A stretch of DNA of 64,000 bases from DATKPC01 sp035524275 (GTDB lineage: Bacteria; Pseudomonadota; Gammaproteobacteria; Burkholderiales; Burkholderiaceae_F). Position numbers and translations under genes: made by a program. Location of the stretch: positions 22,908 through 86,907 of the forward strand of contig DATKPC010000014.1 in assembly GCA_035524275.1 (NCBI GenBank), written 5' to 3'. The notes under the pieces are model-generated. The model saw only the letters and a program-made list of their open reading frames with translations. It ran no database searches and was not told the origin of the DNA. Shown piece after piece: positions 24,242 through 36,982 of the stretch (the stretch's first letter is position 1; each line of letters opens with the position of its first letter).

Positions 24242-24778
24242 ATGAGCTTCGACGATGCGCCGCGATCCGAATGCGCTTTCGGCATCCGCGTCGAACGGGT
24301 CAGCCCGGCCTTGCCCGCCGTGCGACGCCTGATCGCGCAATCCGACGCCTACATGGCCGCCCTCTATCCGGCGGAAAGCAATCATCTCGAAAGCGTATCC
24401 GCGCTGCAACAGCCTCACGTCGCGTTCTTTGGCGCCTTCGCGGGCCATCAACTCGCCGGCTGCGGCGCGGCGAAGATCCTCGACGACGACGGGGTCTACG
24501 GCGAGATCAAGCGCCTTTTCGTCGACGACGCGCATCGCGGCCGCGGCATATCGCTCGCGATCATGGCCCGCATCGAGCGGCACCTGGCCGAAGCGGGGAT
24601 CGGCATCGCGCGACTGGAGACCGGCATCCACCAGCCGGAGGCGATCGCGCTGTATCGCCGCCTCGGCTACCGCGAGCGGGCACCGTTCGGCTCGTATCGG
24701 CCGGATCCGCTGAGCCTCTTCATGGAAAAGCGGCTCGACGTCTCATCGCCGCCGAGCGCGGCGGTCGATCGCCGCTGA
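24242..24778 (+). CDS. GNAT-family N-acetyltransferase
   Basis: A 178-residue acetyl-CoA-dependent transferase. The pyrophosphate-binding loop is intact: IKRLFVDDAHRGRGISLAIM (RxxGxS variant). Motif B (IARLETGIHQPEAIALYRRL, GYRERAPFG) closes the fold. The similarity is to stand-alone small-molecule or amino-group acetyltransferases of the PhnO/YjgM type. The substrate is unknown. ATG 24242 is used; the divergent neighbour is the pro-domain gene, with 114 bp between the starts. The 265 bp downstream, before the polyol transporter, contain no recognised gene. Confidence 0.8.
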   Translation: MSFDDAPRSECAFGIRVERVSPALPAVRRLIAQSDAYMAALYPAESNHLESVSALQQPHVAFFGAFAGHQLAGCGAAKILDDDGVYGEIKRLFVDDAHRGRGISLAIMARIERHLAEAGIGIARLETGIHQPEAIALYRRLGYRERAPFGSYRPDPLSLFMEKRLDVSSPPSAAVDRR

Positions 24779-25043
24779 CCGCGCTTGGCGGACGGCCACG
24801 CGCGAGGGCGCTGCTGCGACGCAACTTCCGCACCGCAACGATCGCCCGGCCCACGTCGTCCCGATCTCCCGTTGCGGGAAAGTCGTCGCATGACTGCGTG
24901 TCGGTGCAACAAAGTACCAGCTTTTGTCGGGCCAGTATCAAGCGCTGCTTCGGGCCGGTGATAGCTTCCTGCGGTCGCTCGCACGCGGTGCGCATCGACG
25001 CGACGTGGATCGAAGCGAATTCACACAGAACGAGGAGACAACG

Positions 25044-26345
25044 ATGAAGCTCAAGGCGTGCCTTGCGGCGCTCGCGATCGTCGCCAGCGCCAGCGCGGCG
25101 GCAACCGATCTCGTGATCGCGACCGTCAACAACGGCCACATGATCACGATGCAGAAGCTGACCCACTTCTTCGAGGAGAAGAACCCCGACATCAAGGTCA
25201 AGTGGGTCACGCTCGAGGAAGGTGTACTGCGCCAGCGCGTGACGACCGACATCGCCACCAAGGGCGGCCAGTTCGACGTGATGACGATCGGCATGTACGA
25301 GACGCCGATCTGGGCCAAGAAGGGCTGGCTGAAGGCGATCAGCACCGATGCGGCCTACGACGTCGACGACCTGCTGCCGGCGATGCGCGACGGCCTGTCG
25401 TACGAAGGCAAGCTCTATGCCGCGCCGTTCTACGGCGAGAGCTCGATGCTGATGTACCGCGCCGACCTCGTGAAGAAAGCGGGGATGACGATGCCGGAGC
25501 ACCCGACGTGGGAGCAGGTGCGCGACATCGCGGCGAAGATCACCGACAAGTCGGCCGGCGTCTACGGCATCTGCCTCCGCGGCAAGCCGGGCTGGGGCGA
25601 CAACATGGCGTTCCTGACGACGCTGGTGAACACGTTCGGCGGCCAATGGTTCGACATGAACTGGAAGCCGCAGGTGGACTCCAAGCCGTGGCATGACGCG
25701 ATCAACTTCTACGTCGACCTGCTGAACAAGTACGGCCCGCCGGGATCGTCGGCGAACAGCTTCAACGAGATCCTCGCGCTGTTCAACGAGGGCAAGTGCG
25801 GGATGTGGGACGACGCGACGATCGCGGCCTCGTTCATCTCCGACCCGAAGCAGAGCAAGGTCGCCAACGACGTCGCGTTCGCGCAGGCGCCGACCGCCGT
25901 GACGCCGAAGGGCGCGAACTGGCTGTGGGCGTGGGCGCTGGCCATCCCGGCCGGCACGCAGAAAGCCGACGCGGCGCAGAAGTTCATCGCCTGGGCGACG
26001 TCGAAGGAATACGTCAACCTCGTCGGCAAGGAGGTCGGCTGGGGCAACGTCCCGACGGGAACCCGGACGTCGACCTACAACAACCCGGACTTCCTGAAGG
26101 CCGCGAAGTTCGCATCGGCCGAACTCACCGCGATCAAGACCGCCAACCCGCATGACGCCACGCTGCCCAAGTCGCCGTACGTCGGCGTGCAGTTCGCCGC
26201 GATACCGGAATTCCAGGCGATCGGCATCGCGGTCGGGCAGCAGATGAGCGCGGCGCTCGCCGGCAAGGAGACGGTCGACGCGGCGCTGAAGGCCGGCCAG
26301 ACGGCGGCCGACCGCGAGATGCGCAAGGCCGGGTACTACAAGTAG
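25044..26345 (+). CDS. Polyol ABC transporter, periplasmic binding protein (SmoE/MtlE-like)
   Basis: A 433-residue extracellular solute-binding protein of the carbohydrate family. Signal peptide MKLKACLAALAIVASASAAA. The segments FDVMTIGMYETPIWAKKGWL, AAPFYGESSMLMYRADL, WDDATIAASFISDP and PKGANWLWAWALAIPAGTQK are typical of sorbitol/mannitol/arabitol-binding SmoE/MtlE proteins. ATG 25044 follows GAGGAG. It is first of a run of transporter, dehydrogenase and regulator genes (25.0-31.8 kb). It captures the polyol in the periplasm and delivers it to the two permeases encoded next. Confidence 0.9.
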   Translation: MKLKACLAALAIVASASAAATDLVIATVNNGHMITMQKLTHFFEEKNPDIKVKWVTLEEGVLRQRVTTDIATKGGQFDVMTIGMYETPIWAKKGWLKAISTDAAYDVDDLLPAMRDGLSYEGKLYAAPFYGESSMLMYRADLVKKAGMTMPEHPTWEQVRDIAAKITDKSAGVYGICLRGKPGWGDNMAFLTTLVNTFGGQWFDMNWKPQVDSKPWHDAINFYVDLLNKYGPPGSSANSFNEILALFNEGKCGMWDDATIAASFISDPKQSKVANDVAFAQAPTAVTPKGANWLWAWALAIPAGTQKADAAQKFIAWATSKEYVNLVGKEVGWGNVPTGTRTSTYNNPDFLKAAKFASAELTAIKTANPHDATLPKSPYVGVQFAAIPEFQAIGIAVGQQMSAALAGKETVDAALKAGQTAADREMRKAGYYK

Positions 26346-26513
26346 GTCGCGGCCGGGCGAGCCGCAGGGCTCGCCTTCTCCGGCGCCGGGTGGCGCGGCC
26401 GGCGGCCGCGCCACCACGGGCAGGCGCGATCGCTTCCCGCAGGATCGCGTCCGCATCCGCGGCGCCGCCACCCCGACGCTACACGCCGCCCTGACGAACC
26501 GGGAGCCGCGAGC

Positions 26514-27377
26514 ATGACGAACCGATTCCTGCCGCGCGCGCTGCTCGCGCCGGCGGTGACGACGCTCTTCCTCTGGATGATCGTCCCGCTCGTCCTGACG
26601 ATCTGGTTCTCGCTCGTCCACTACAACCTGATGCAGCCGGGCGACCACGACTGGCTCGGCCTCGCCAACTACGAATTCTTCGCGACCGATCCGGACTTCA
26701 TCCCGGCGATCCTCAACACGCTGCTGCTGATCGGCTCGGTGATCGTCATCACCGTGGTCCTCGGGATCCTGCTCGGCGTGCTCGTCAACGATCCGTTTCC
26801 CGGCCAGGGCATCGTCCGGATCCTGCTGATCTCGCCGTTCTTCGTCATGCCCACGGTCAACGCGCTGCTGTGGAAGCACATGATGATGAACCCGATCTAC
26901 GGCGTGCTCGCGCAGGTGACGCGGTTCCTCGGCCTCGCGCCGGTCGACTGGCTTGCCGACTACCCGCTGCTGTCGGTCATCATCATGGTCTCCTGGCAAT
27001 GGCTGCCGTTCTCGTGCCTCATCATGATCACGTCGCTGCAGTCGCTCGACCGCGAGCAGATGGAAGCGGCCGAGATGGACGGCGCCGGCCGGCTGCAGAA
27101 GTTCTGGTTCCTGGTGCTGCCGCACCTCGCGCGGCCGATCGCCGTCGTCGTGATGATCGAGATGATCTTCCTGATGAGCGTGTTCGCCGAGATCTTCACG
27201 ACGACCGGCGGCGGCCCCGGCAACGCCAGCACGAACCTCGCGTTCCTGATCTTCAAGGAGGCGCTGATGAACTTCGACGTCGGCGTCGCGTCGGCGGGCG
27301 CGCTGTTCGCCGTGATCCTGGCGAACATCGTCGCCGTGTTCCTGATCCGGATGATCGGCAAGAACCTGGACCGCTGA
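26514..27377 (+). CDS. Polyol ABC transporter permease (MtlF/SmoF-like)
   Basis: A 287-residue inner-membrane permease with about six transmembrane helices. The EAA loop for docking to the ATPase is REQMEAAEMDGAGRLQKFWF then LVLPHLARP. The segment TTTGGGPGNASTNLAFLIFK is characteristic of the mannitol/sorbitol branch. It pairs with the permease 8 bp downstream to form the transmembrane pore. A 168-bp interval separates it from the binding-protein gene, room for an mRNA-processing or attenuation signal, though I see no clear hairpin. Confidence 0.9.
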   Translation: MTNRFLPRALLAPAVTTLFLWMIVPLVLTIWFSLVHYNLMQPGDHDWLGLANYEFFATDPDFIPAILNTLLLIGSVIVITVVLGILLGVLVNDPFPGQGIVRILLISPFFVMPTVNALLWKHMMMNPIYGVLAQVTRFLGLAPVDWLADYPLLSVIIMVSWQWLPFSCLIMITSLQSLDREQMEAAEMDGAGRLQKFWFLVLPHLARPIAVVVMIEMIFLMSVFAEIFTTTGGGPGNASTNLAFLIFKEALMNFDVGVASAGALFAVILANIVAVFLIRMIGKNLDR

Positions 27378-27385
27378 GGTTGGTC

Positions 27386-28207
<822 letters not shown>

Positions 28208-28280
28208 GCGCGCGGCGGGCGCACGCGGCGGGGCGGGTCGGGACATCGGAAACAAGGGCACGCGGAATCGGAGCGCAGAC

Positions 28281-29318
<1,038 letters not shown>

Positions 29319-29355
29319 CCTCGATCCGACGCCGGCCCGCCGCAAGGAGAACCCC

Positions 29356-30762
29356 GTGAGCGCAACGCCCGTCGCCGACCCCGATGGCCTCGTGATCCTT
29401 CACCTCGGCCTCGGCTCGTTCCATCGCGCCCACCAGGCCGTCTACCTGCAGGACCTGATCGATTCCGGCGACACGCGCTGGTCGATCGCGGGCGGCAACC
29501 TGCGGCCGGACCAGCCGCAGGTCATGGCTGCGCTGCAGGCCCAGGGCGGTGCCTACACGCTGGAGACCGTGTCGCCAGCCGGCGAGCGCGCATACCGGAA
29601 GATCACGTCGATCCGCCGCATCGTCCCCTACGAGCCGTCGCTCGCGGGGCTGATCGAGGCGGGCGCCGCGCCCTCGACCCGGATCATCTCGTTCACCGTG
29701 ACCGAGGCCGGCTACTACCTCGACAGCAAGAACCGGCTGCAGCCGCATTTTCCGGACCTCGCCTCCGACCTCGCCGGCACGACGCGGGTGACCATCTACG
29801 GGGCCCTGGAGACGATTCTCGACGAACGGATGCGGCGTGGCGCCGGCGGCGTCACGCTGCTCAACTGCGACAACCTGCGCAGCAACGGCGAGCGTTTCCA
29901 TGCCGGCTTCGCCGACTTCCTGGCGCGGCGCGGCAACCATGCGCTGCTCGAATGGCTCACGGCCAACGCGACGACGCCCAACGCGATGGTCGACAGGATC
30001 ACGCCGCGTCCGCCGGCGGACCTGGCGCCACGCGTGCAGGCGGCCACGGGCTGGGCCGACGCGGCGCCGGTGATGGGCGAGAAGTTCATCCAGTGGGTCA
30101 TCGAGGACCATTTCCGCAACGGCCGCCCGGCCTGGGAGAAGGTCGGCGCCGAACTCGTGCCGTCGGTGCTTCCCTACGAGGAGGCAAAGATCCGGATCCT
30201 CAATTCCAGCCACAGCTGCATCGCCTGGGCGGGGACGCTGATCGGCAAGCGGTTCATCCACGAGGGCGTCGTGGTCCCGGCGATCCACCGGATGGCGCAC
30301 GCCTACGTCACGCACGACGTGATCCCGTGCCTCACGCCAAGCCCGATCGACCTCGCCAAATACCGCGACGTCGTGCTCGACCGGTTCAGCAACCCCTACC
30401 TCGCCGACACCAACCAGCGCGTCGCCATGGACGGTTTCTCGAAGATCCCGGGCTTCCTGTGGCCGACGTTCCAGGAGCGGCTCAAGAGCGGTGCCTCGAT
30501 CGCCCACGTCGCGCGCCTTCCGGCCCTTTTCCACGTCTTCCTGAGGCGCTGGCACGAGGGCAAGCTGCCCTACGCCTACGAGGACCAGAGCATGGACCCG
30601 GCGCGCGCGCACGCGTTCTTTTCCGGTGGCGACTCGATCGCGGCGTTCTGCGGCGATCCGGTGCTGTGGGGGCCGCTCGCCGGCGCGCCGGCGCTCGTGG
30701 CAGCGATCCGCACCGCGAACGTCGAGGTCGAGGCGTTCGTCGCGGCACACGGCGGGCATTGA
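29356..30762 (+). CDS. Polyol dehydrogenase, D-arabitol 4-dehydrogenase (DalD)-like
   Basis: A 468-residue member of the long-chain polyol-specific dehydrogenases. The NAD-binding start is ILHLGLGSFHRAHQAVYLQD. The catalytic K-x4-N-x2-H motif is KIRILNSSH (Lys278, Asn283, His286). HDVIPCLTPSPIDLAKYRD and DGFSKIPGFLWPTFQER resemble DalD. The GTG at 29356 follows AAGGAG. It would oxidise the imported polyol; D-arabitol to D-xylulose fits the xylulokinase encoded nearby. Mannitol or sorbitol oxidation to fructose is the alternative, but no fructokinase is present in the window. Confidence 0.85.
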   Translation: MSATPVADPDGLVILHLGLGSFHRAHQAVYLQDLIDSGDTRWSIAGGNLRPDQPQVMAALQAQGGAYTLETVSPAGERAYRKITSIRRIVPYEPSLAGLIEAGAAPSTRIISFTVTEAGYYLDSKNRLQPHFPDLASDLAGTTRVTIYGALETILDERMRRGAGGVTLLNCDNLRSNGERFHAGFADFLARRGNHALLEWLTANATTPNAMVDRITPRPPADLAPRVQAATGWADAAPVMGEKFIQWVIEDHFRNGRPAWEKVGAELVPSVLPYEEAKIRILNSSHSCIAWAGTLIGKRFIHEGVVVPAIHRMAHAYVTHDVIPCLTPSPIDLAKYRDVVLDRFSNPYLADTNQRVAMDGFSKIPGFLWPTFQERLKSGASIAHVARLPALFHVFLRRWHEGKLPYAYEDQSMDPARAHAFFSGGDSIAAFCGDPVLWGPLAGAPALVAAIRTANVEVEAFVAAHGGH

Positions 30763-30855
30763 CCCGGCAGTCGACGGCGGCAACGTGACGGGTTGACGGC
30801 GCCGGCCGCCGCTGACACGCTAGCTGCCCCCAGACACGTCACCGCGAACGAGACC

Positions 30856-31776
30856 ATGGCCAGTGCACGGTTACGCGGGCCCGAACTGGAGCACGACTTC
30901 GTTCGCGACCCGACGCTCGGCTACGAGCCGCACGGGCGATACGGCACCGTGCGCTACCTGGAGCACGGCTTCCCGAATCCGCTCGTCCGCTGGCACTACC
31001 ACGAGGAATACGAGCTGCACCTGATCCTGCGCACGCGCGGAAAGGTCTTCGTCGGCGACTACATCGGACAGTTCGAACCGGGGCACCTGGTGCTCACGGG
31101 CCCGAGGCTGCCGCACAACTGGATCTCGACGGACACGCCGCCGGAAGGCGTCGCGCGGCGCGACGTCGTGATCCAGTTCGCCGACGCGCCGCTGCGCCAG
31201 GCCGGCTCGCTGCTGTCGGAGCTGCGCGACGTGCAGCCGCTGCTCGACCGCGCGCGCCACGGCGTCGAATTCTTCGGCATCAGCGACGCGACCGGCGCGC
31301 GCATCGAGCGCATCCGGCAGAGCGCGTCGCTGCGCCGCTTCGCGGAGTTCGTCGACCTGCTCGGCGAACTCGCCGCCTGTACCAACTACCGGCTGCTGTC
31401 GACCGTGATGCTGCAGAGCTTCGAGGACGACGACTCGATGGCGCGCATCAGCAGCATCGTCGACTTCATCACCGAGAACTGCACGCGCGCGACATCGATG
31501 GCGGAGGTGTCCGCGCGTTTCGGGATGACCGAGAGCAGGTTCTCGCGCTATTTCCGCCGCGCCACCGGCAACACCTACACCGACTTCGTCAACCGGCTGC
31601 GGATCACGAAGGCGTGCCAGCTCCTGATGGACACCGACCGCTACGTCACCAACGTCTGCTACGACGTCGGCTTCAACAACCTGGCGAACTTCAACCGGCG
31701 ATTCCTGCAGATCAAGGGGATGACGCCGAAAGAGTTCCGCCGCCAGGCCGAAGCGCGGTTCGGGCAGGCGGCGTAG
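30856..31776 (+). CDS. AraC-family transcriptional regulator of the polyol locus
   Basis: A 306-residue regulator. The N-terminal cupin sensor is seen in VRWHYHEEYELHLILRTRGK and GHLVLTGPRLPHNWIS. The C-terminal double helix-turn-helix runs from about residue 205 (MAEVSARFGMTESRFSRYFR, then NRLRITKACQLLMDTDRYVT, VCYDVGFNNLANFNRRFLQI). The gene follows the dehydrogenase in the same direction by 93 bp, the position expected for a pathway-specific activator responding to the polyol. A TTG start at 30793 would add 21 residues; ATG 30856 is preferred because the cupin homology starts shortly after it. Confidence 0.85.
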   Translation: MASARLRGPELEHDFVRDPTLGYEPHGRYGTVRYLEHGFPNPLVRWHYHEEYELHLILRTRGKVFVGDYIGQFEPGHLVLTGPRLPHNWISTDTPPEGVARRDVVIQFADAPLRQAGSLLSELRDVQPLLDRARHGVEFFGISDATGARIERIRQSASLRRFAEFVDLLGELAACTNYRLLSTVMLQSFEDDDSMARISSIVDFITENCTRATSMAEVSARFGMTESRFSRYFRRATGNTYTDFVNRLRITKACQLLMDTDRYVTNVCYDVGFNNLANFNRRFLQIKGMTPKEFRRQAEARFGQAA

Positions 31777-31810
31777 CGTCCGGTCGAACGACCGTTCCCG
31801 CGCCGCAAGA

Positions 31811-32455
31811 CTAGAACGCGTAGCCGACGCCGATGCGCAACACCGGATAGAAGCGCGCGCCGTCGACCTTCGACTGCAGCGTCGCCTGCTCCTGCGAGAT
31901 GTCGGAGTTCGCGCCCGGCAGCGCCGTGATGTTCGGCGTCGCGGTCACCGTCACCGTCGGCCGGCCGAAGGCCACGCCGAGGTCGCTCGTCAGGAAGACG
32001 CCGGTCGTCGCCGGCGTCAGGCCCCAGCCGACGCCGAAGTACGGGCGCACGCTGGGGAACTTCGCCACGAACGTCACGGAGTCGCCCGCGCCGACAAGGT
32101 ACGGGTTGCCGTTGATCGTCACGGTGCCGTTCGCATTGACGACCTCGGTGCCGGTCAGCTTGCTGTTGGACACGAGCGCGCCCGCGCTGAAGCGGAAGGC
32201 GCCGGAGAACGGGTGGTAGTCGGCGAGCAGCGCGGTGTCCATCAGCTTCAGGCGCGCGTCGTAGCTCGCGTCGGTCGTGCTGACATTGTGCTTGAAGTTC
32301 AGCACGTTGAAGTCGGCGCGCACGTCGAACTGCTCGGCCGCGTCGAACTGTGCGCCGGCTCCGACGCCGAGGGTTCCGCCCTGCAGGTAAAGGCCGGTGG
32401 CCGAAGCGCCGGCGCAGGGCACGGCGACGGACAGGGCGGCCAGGAGTTTCTTCAT
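31811..32455 (-). CDS. Outer-membrane beta-barrel protein (OmpW-like size)
   Basis: A 214-residue exported protein. Signal peptide MKKLLAALSVAVPCAGASAT. The mature protein consists of alternating amphipathic strands (FDVRADFNVLNFKHN, VRPYFGVGWGLTP, FYPVLRIGVGYAF) and ends in Phe, as outer-membrane barrels do. An eight-stranded barrel fits the length. It is convergent with the AraC gene and divergent from the xylulokinase gene. A role as a pore for the polyol is possible only by position; the family is not recognised. Confidence 0.7.
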   Translation of the reverse strand: MKKLLAALSVAVPCAGASATGLYLQGGTLGVGAGAQFDAAEQFDVRADFNVLNFKHNVSTTDASYDARLKLMDTALLADYHPFSGAFRFSAGALVSNSKLTGTEVVNANGTVTINGNPYLVGAGDSVTFVAKFPSVRPYFGVGWGLTPATTGVFLTSDLGVAFGRPTVTVTATPNITALPGANSDISQEQATLQSKVDGARFYPVLRIGVGYAF

Positions 32456-32656
32456 CGCGCGTTTCCTTTCGCGTTGCGGGCGGACCGGACGCCACGGGAC
32501 CTGGGGCGCCGACCTTAGCACGCGGGTCGGCGCCGCAGGCCGCCATTTTTCGGGCGCCGCGGGCCGTCGAGGCACGGATCCGGTAGGATCGTCGCAGGAG
32601 CGGAATGCACCGCGTCGCCCCGACGGCGCTGCGCACGGCCATACGAAGGGGAAACC

Positions 32657-34147
32657 ATGTTCCTGGGCATCGACGTCGGCACGTCGGAAATCAAGACGCT
32701 GCTGATCGACGAGGATCAACGCATCGTCGCGACCGCGCACGCGCCGCTCGCGATCAGCCGGCCTCAACCGTCGTGGTCGGAGCAGGATCCGGCGCACTGG
32801 TGGGAGGCGACGCTGGCCACGATCGGCGAGCTCGTGTCGCGCGCGCCGCGCGCGCTCGGCGCCGTCCGCGGCATCGGGCTCTCCGGCCAGATGCACGGCG
32901 CGGTGCTGCTCGATCGCGACATGCGCGTGCTGAGGCCGGCGATCCTCTGGAACGATGTTCGCAGCGGCGCGCAGTGCGCCGAACTCGAGCGGCTCGTCCC
33001 GCGCTCGCGCGAGATCACCGGGAATCTCGCGATGCCCGGATTCACGGCACCGAAAATCCTGTGGGTCCGCGAACACGAGCCCGATATCTACCGGCGCACG
33101 TCGCTCGTGCTGCTGCCGAAGGACTACCTGCGGCTGATGTTGACCGGCGAGGCCGTGTCGGAGATGTCGGACGCGGCGGGCACGCTCTGGCTCGACGTCA
33201 AGCGCCGCGACTGGTCCGACGAGATGCTCGCGGCCACGGGTTTCACGCGAGCGCACATGCCGCGACTCGTCGAAGGTTCGCGGTCGAGCGGCCGCCTGCG
33301 TGCGGACCTCGCGAAGTCGTGGGGGATGTCGGACAACGTCGTCGTCGCCGGCGGCGGCGGCGACAACGCCGCGAGCGCGATCGGGATGGGCATCGTGGCC
33401 GAGGGCCAGGCGTTCCTCTCGCTCGGGACCTCGGGCGTGCTGTTCGTCGCCAACGACGGCTATCGCCCGAACCCGGCGCGCGGCGTGCACGCGTTCTGCC
33501 ACGCGGTGCCCGGGCGCTGGCACCAGATGGCCGTGATCCTGTCGGCGGCGAGTTGCGTCCACTGGGCCACCGGCGTGACCCGCTCGACCGACGAAGCCGC
33601 CCTGCTCGCGCCGATCGAGACGCTCGATCCGGCGACGATCCGGCGCGCCCCGATCTTCCTGCCGTACCTGTCGGGAGAACGGACGCCGCACAATGATCCG
33701 AATGCGCGCGGCGTGTGGTTCGGCCTCGACCACGACTGCGGGCCGGCCGCGCTGGGCTACGCGGTCATCGAGGGCGTGACGTTCGCGCTTCTCGACGGCT
33801 ACATGGCACTGAAGGACGCCGGCACGTCGATTCGCGGCGCGGCACTCGTTGGCGGCGGCAGCCGGAGCCATGCGTGGGCGCGCGTGCTTGCGTCGGCGCT
33901 CGGCGTGCCCTTGACGCGCCACAGCGGTGGCGAAGTCGGCGCCGCGCTCGGCGCCGCGCGACTGGCGATGCTCGCGGCGCAACCCGGCGCGGCGCTGGAA
34001 TCCGTGTGTACCCCGCCTCCGGTGCGGGACGTCGTCGCGCCGGAACCCGAACTTGCCGCGGCGCTGCTGCCGCGCTACGAACGCTACCGCGCGCTGTACA
34101 CCGCCCTGCGGCCGGAATTCGAGCGTGCGGCGGCGGCCGCCGGTTGA
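32657..34147 (+). CDS. xylB: Xylulokinase
   Basis: A 496-residue FGGY-family sugar kinase. Phosphate-1 motif FLGIDVGTSEIKTLLID; GLSGQMHGAVLLD typical of xylulokinases; catalytic base region SDAAGTLWLDVKRRDWSDEM; adenosine motif GGGSRSHAWARVLASAL. It phosphorylates D-xylulose to xylulose 5-phosphate for the pentose phosphate pathway. Together with the DalD-like dehydrogenase and polyol transporter it completes a D-arabitol route. Start ATG 32657 is preceded by AAGGGGAAACC. It is separated from the polyol operon by the outer-membrane gene on the other strand. Confidence 0.93.
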   Translation: MFLGIDVGTSEIKTLLIDEDQRIVATAHAPLAISRPQPSWSEQDPAHWWEATLATIGELVSRAPRALGAVRGIGLSGQMHGAVLLDRDMRVLRPAILWNDVRSGAQCAELERLVPRSREITGNLAMPGFTAPKILWVREHEPDIYRRTSLVLLPKDYLRLMLTGEAVSEMSDAAGTLWLDVKRRDWSDEMLAATGFTRAHMPRLVEGSRSSGRLRADLAKSWGMSDNVVVAGGGGDNAASAIGMGIVAEGQAFLSLGTSGVLFVANDGYRPNPARGVHAFCHAVPGRWHQMAVILSAASCVHWATGVTRSTDEAALLAPIETLDPATIRRAPIFLPYLSGERTPHNDPNARGVWFGLDHDCGPAALGYAVIEGVTFALLDGYMALKDAGTSIRGAALVGGGSRSHAWARVLASALGVPLTRHSGGEVGAALGAARLAMLAAQPGAALESVCTPPPVRDVVAPEPELAAALLPRYERYRALYTALRPEFERAAAAAG

Positions 34148-34151
34148 TCCG

Positions 34152-34538
34152 ATGCGCGACGTGACACGGTGGCGGCGGGCGGCGGCTTCGGCCCTCCTCG
34201 CGGCGGCTTCGCTGGCTCTTCAGGCCGCGGTGCCGGCCGAGGAAGGCACGATGGAGCGCGCCGGCAAGGCCGTCGACGAGGCGGCCGAGAAGACGGGGCA
34301 TGCGGTGAAGAACGCCGCGGAAAAAACCGGCGAGGTCGTGAAAAGCGCCGCGGAGAAGACGGGCCACGCCGTCAAGAATGCCGCCGAGAAGACCGGAGAG
34401 GTCGTCGGCAAGGGCGTCGAGAAGACCGGCGAAGTGCTGAAGGAAGGCGGCCGCAAGGTGCAGGGGGCCGTCTCGCCGTCACCCTCGAAGGGAAAGGCGC
34501 CGGCGCCGATTCGCGACGAGAGCTCGGCCGGGCATTAG
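34152..34538 (+). CDS. Exported LEA-like repeat protein
   Basis: A 128-residue protein with a signal peptide (RRAAASALLAAASLALQAAV) and a low-complexity helical core of 11-residue repeats: the units AEKTGHAVKNA, AEKTGEVVKSA, AEKTGHAVKNA, AEKTGEVVGKG, VEKTGEVLKEG follow each other almost without change. This is the LEA/apolipoprotein-like pattern linked to desiccation or membrane protection; the function is not shown. Starts 4 bp after the xylB stop. The underlying DNA repeats of 33 bp make the length prone to change by slippage. Confidence 0.7.
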   Translation: MRDVTRWRRAAASALLAAASLALQAAVPAEEGTMERAGKAVDEAAEKTGHAVKNAAEKTGEVVKSAAEKTGHAVKNAAEKTGEVVGKGVEKTGEVLKEGGRKVQGAVSPSPSKGKAPAPIRDESSAGH

Positions 34539-34584
34539 GTTCGCGGGGGTGGCCCGGAGCGGAGGAGCGGCGTGGATTTTGCGG

Positions 34585-34714
34585 CCCTCTCCCCCACCCC
34601 TCTCCCGCTTCGCGGGCGAGGGGAGTCCAGTCGTCGAGAATTGAAACGTCGTCCCCACGGCTGACGCCGGGACTCCCCTCGCCCGCGAAGCGGGAGAGGG
34701 GTGGGGGGAGAGGG
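34585..34714. repeat. Long inverted-repeat intergenic element, copy 1
   Basis: Two arms of about 44-45 bp, CCCTCTCCCCCACCCCTCTC at the left end and its near-perfect complement at the right, flank a 42-bp loop that begins AGTCGTCGAGAATTGAAACG. It lies between the convergent LEA-like and rhlE genes. A second copy with the same arms, orientation and loop start is at 57009. No T-tract follows, so it is a mobile-type palindromic element and not a simple terminator. Confidence 0.85.
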
Positions 34715-34725
34715 TGACCGCCCGC

Positions 34726-36303
<1,578 letters not shown>

Positions 36304-36599
36304 GAAATCTCTTTCAGGGGTCGGCCTGCCGCCGCTTCCATCTTGGAAGCCGGGCGTTCATCGACCAGCCGATTGCAGACGAACGGGTGGGTGAAGCCAG
36401 TCAGGATTGACGGCGGCAAGGCCTGCTGACAGGGCAGCGGGCGCTGGTCGAATGCCGCAGGGCGAAGTCTATCAGGACCCGGCGCCGTCTCGATTCGGCG
36501 ATTTGGACGACCGCGCCATGCCAGTTCGCGGCCTGCGAACGCGCCGCCGGCAGCGCCGCGCCGGGCTGCCGCGCGAGCCGCCCGGATCCGGACGCGGCT

Positions 36600-36851
36600 T
36601 CAGAACCGTCGGCGGTAGCGTCGAGCGGCCCTGTCCTGGTCCAGCGCATCCTGGATGCGCTTCTTCTTCGCCGCGTCGATCTCGTCGAAGGCCTTCTTGC
36701 GGTCGAAGCCGAAGCGGCGTTCGACGACTTCGAACCAGAAGAGCGCCGCGAGGAACGGCAACGCGATCCACCACAGGGATACGCGATCGAGCCCGAGCAG
36801 GCCCAGCCAGCGCAGCGCGAGCAGCACGACACCGAGCCATACCAGCCACAT
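36600..36851 (-). CDS. Small Trp-rich membrane protein (TIGR04438-like)
   Basis: An 83-residue protein. Two hydrophobic segments rich in Trp and Leu (MWLVWLGVVLLALRWLGLLG and VSLWWIALPFLAALFWFEVV) are followed by a basic helix (RRFGFDRKKAFDEIDAAKKK). This is the TIGR04438 family, common in Burkholderiales and of unknown function. The ATG at 36851 begins exactly at the conserved MWLVWLG. It is divergent from the cytochrome c gene 132 bp away. Confidence 0.8.
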   Translation of the reverse strand: MWLVWLGVVLLALRWLGLLGLDRVSLWWIALPFLAALFWFEVVERRFGFDRKKAFDEIDAAKKKRIQDALDQDRAARRYRRRF

Positions 36852-36982
36852 CGTCCGCCCCCCGGATGCGGGTGCCGGCGCCGCACCGCGCGGCGCCGCC
36901 GTCAACCCGCCATGAAGCGCGACGTTACAATACGATAAATCGGGTTGCGACAGAGCCAAACGATGTCCACGGAGCCTTCCGC

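Noticed and set aside
34585..34714. The long palindrome as a bidirectional terminator between convergent genes.
   Set aside because: There is no T-tract on either side, the loop is partly conserved in the second copy, and the second copy is not at a convergent junction. A mobile-type repeat explains it better.
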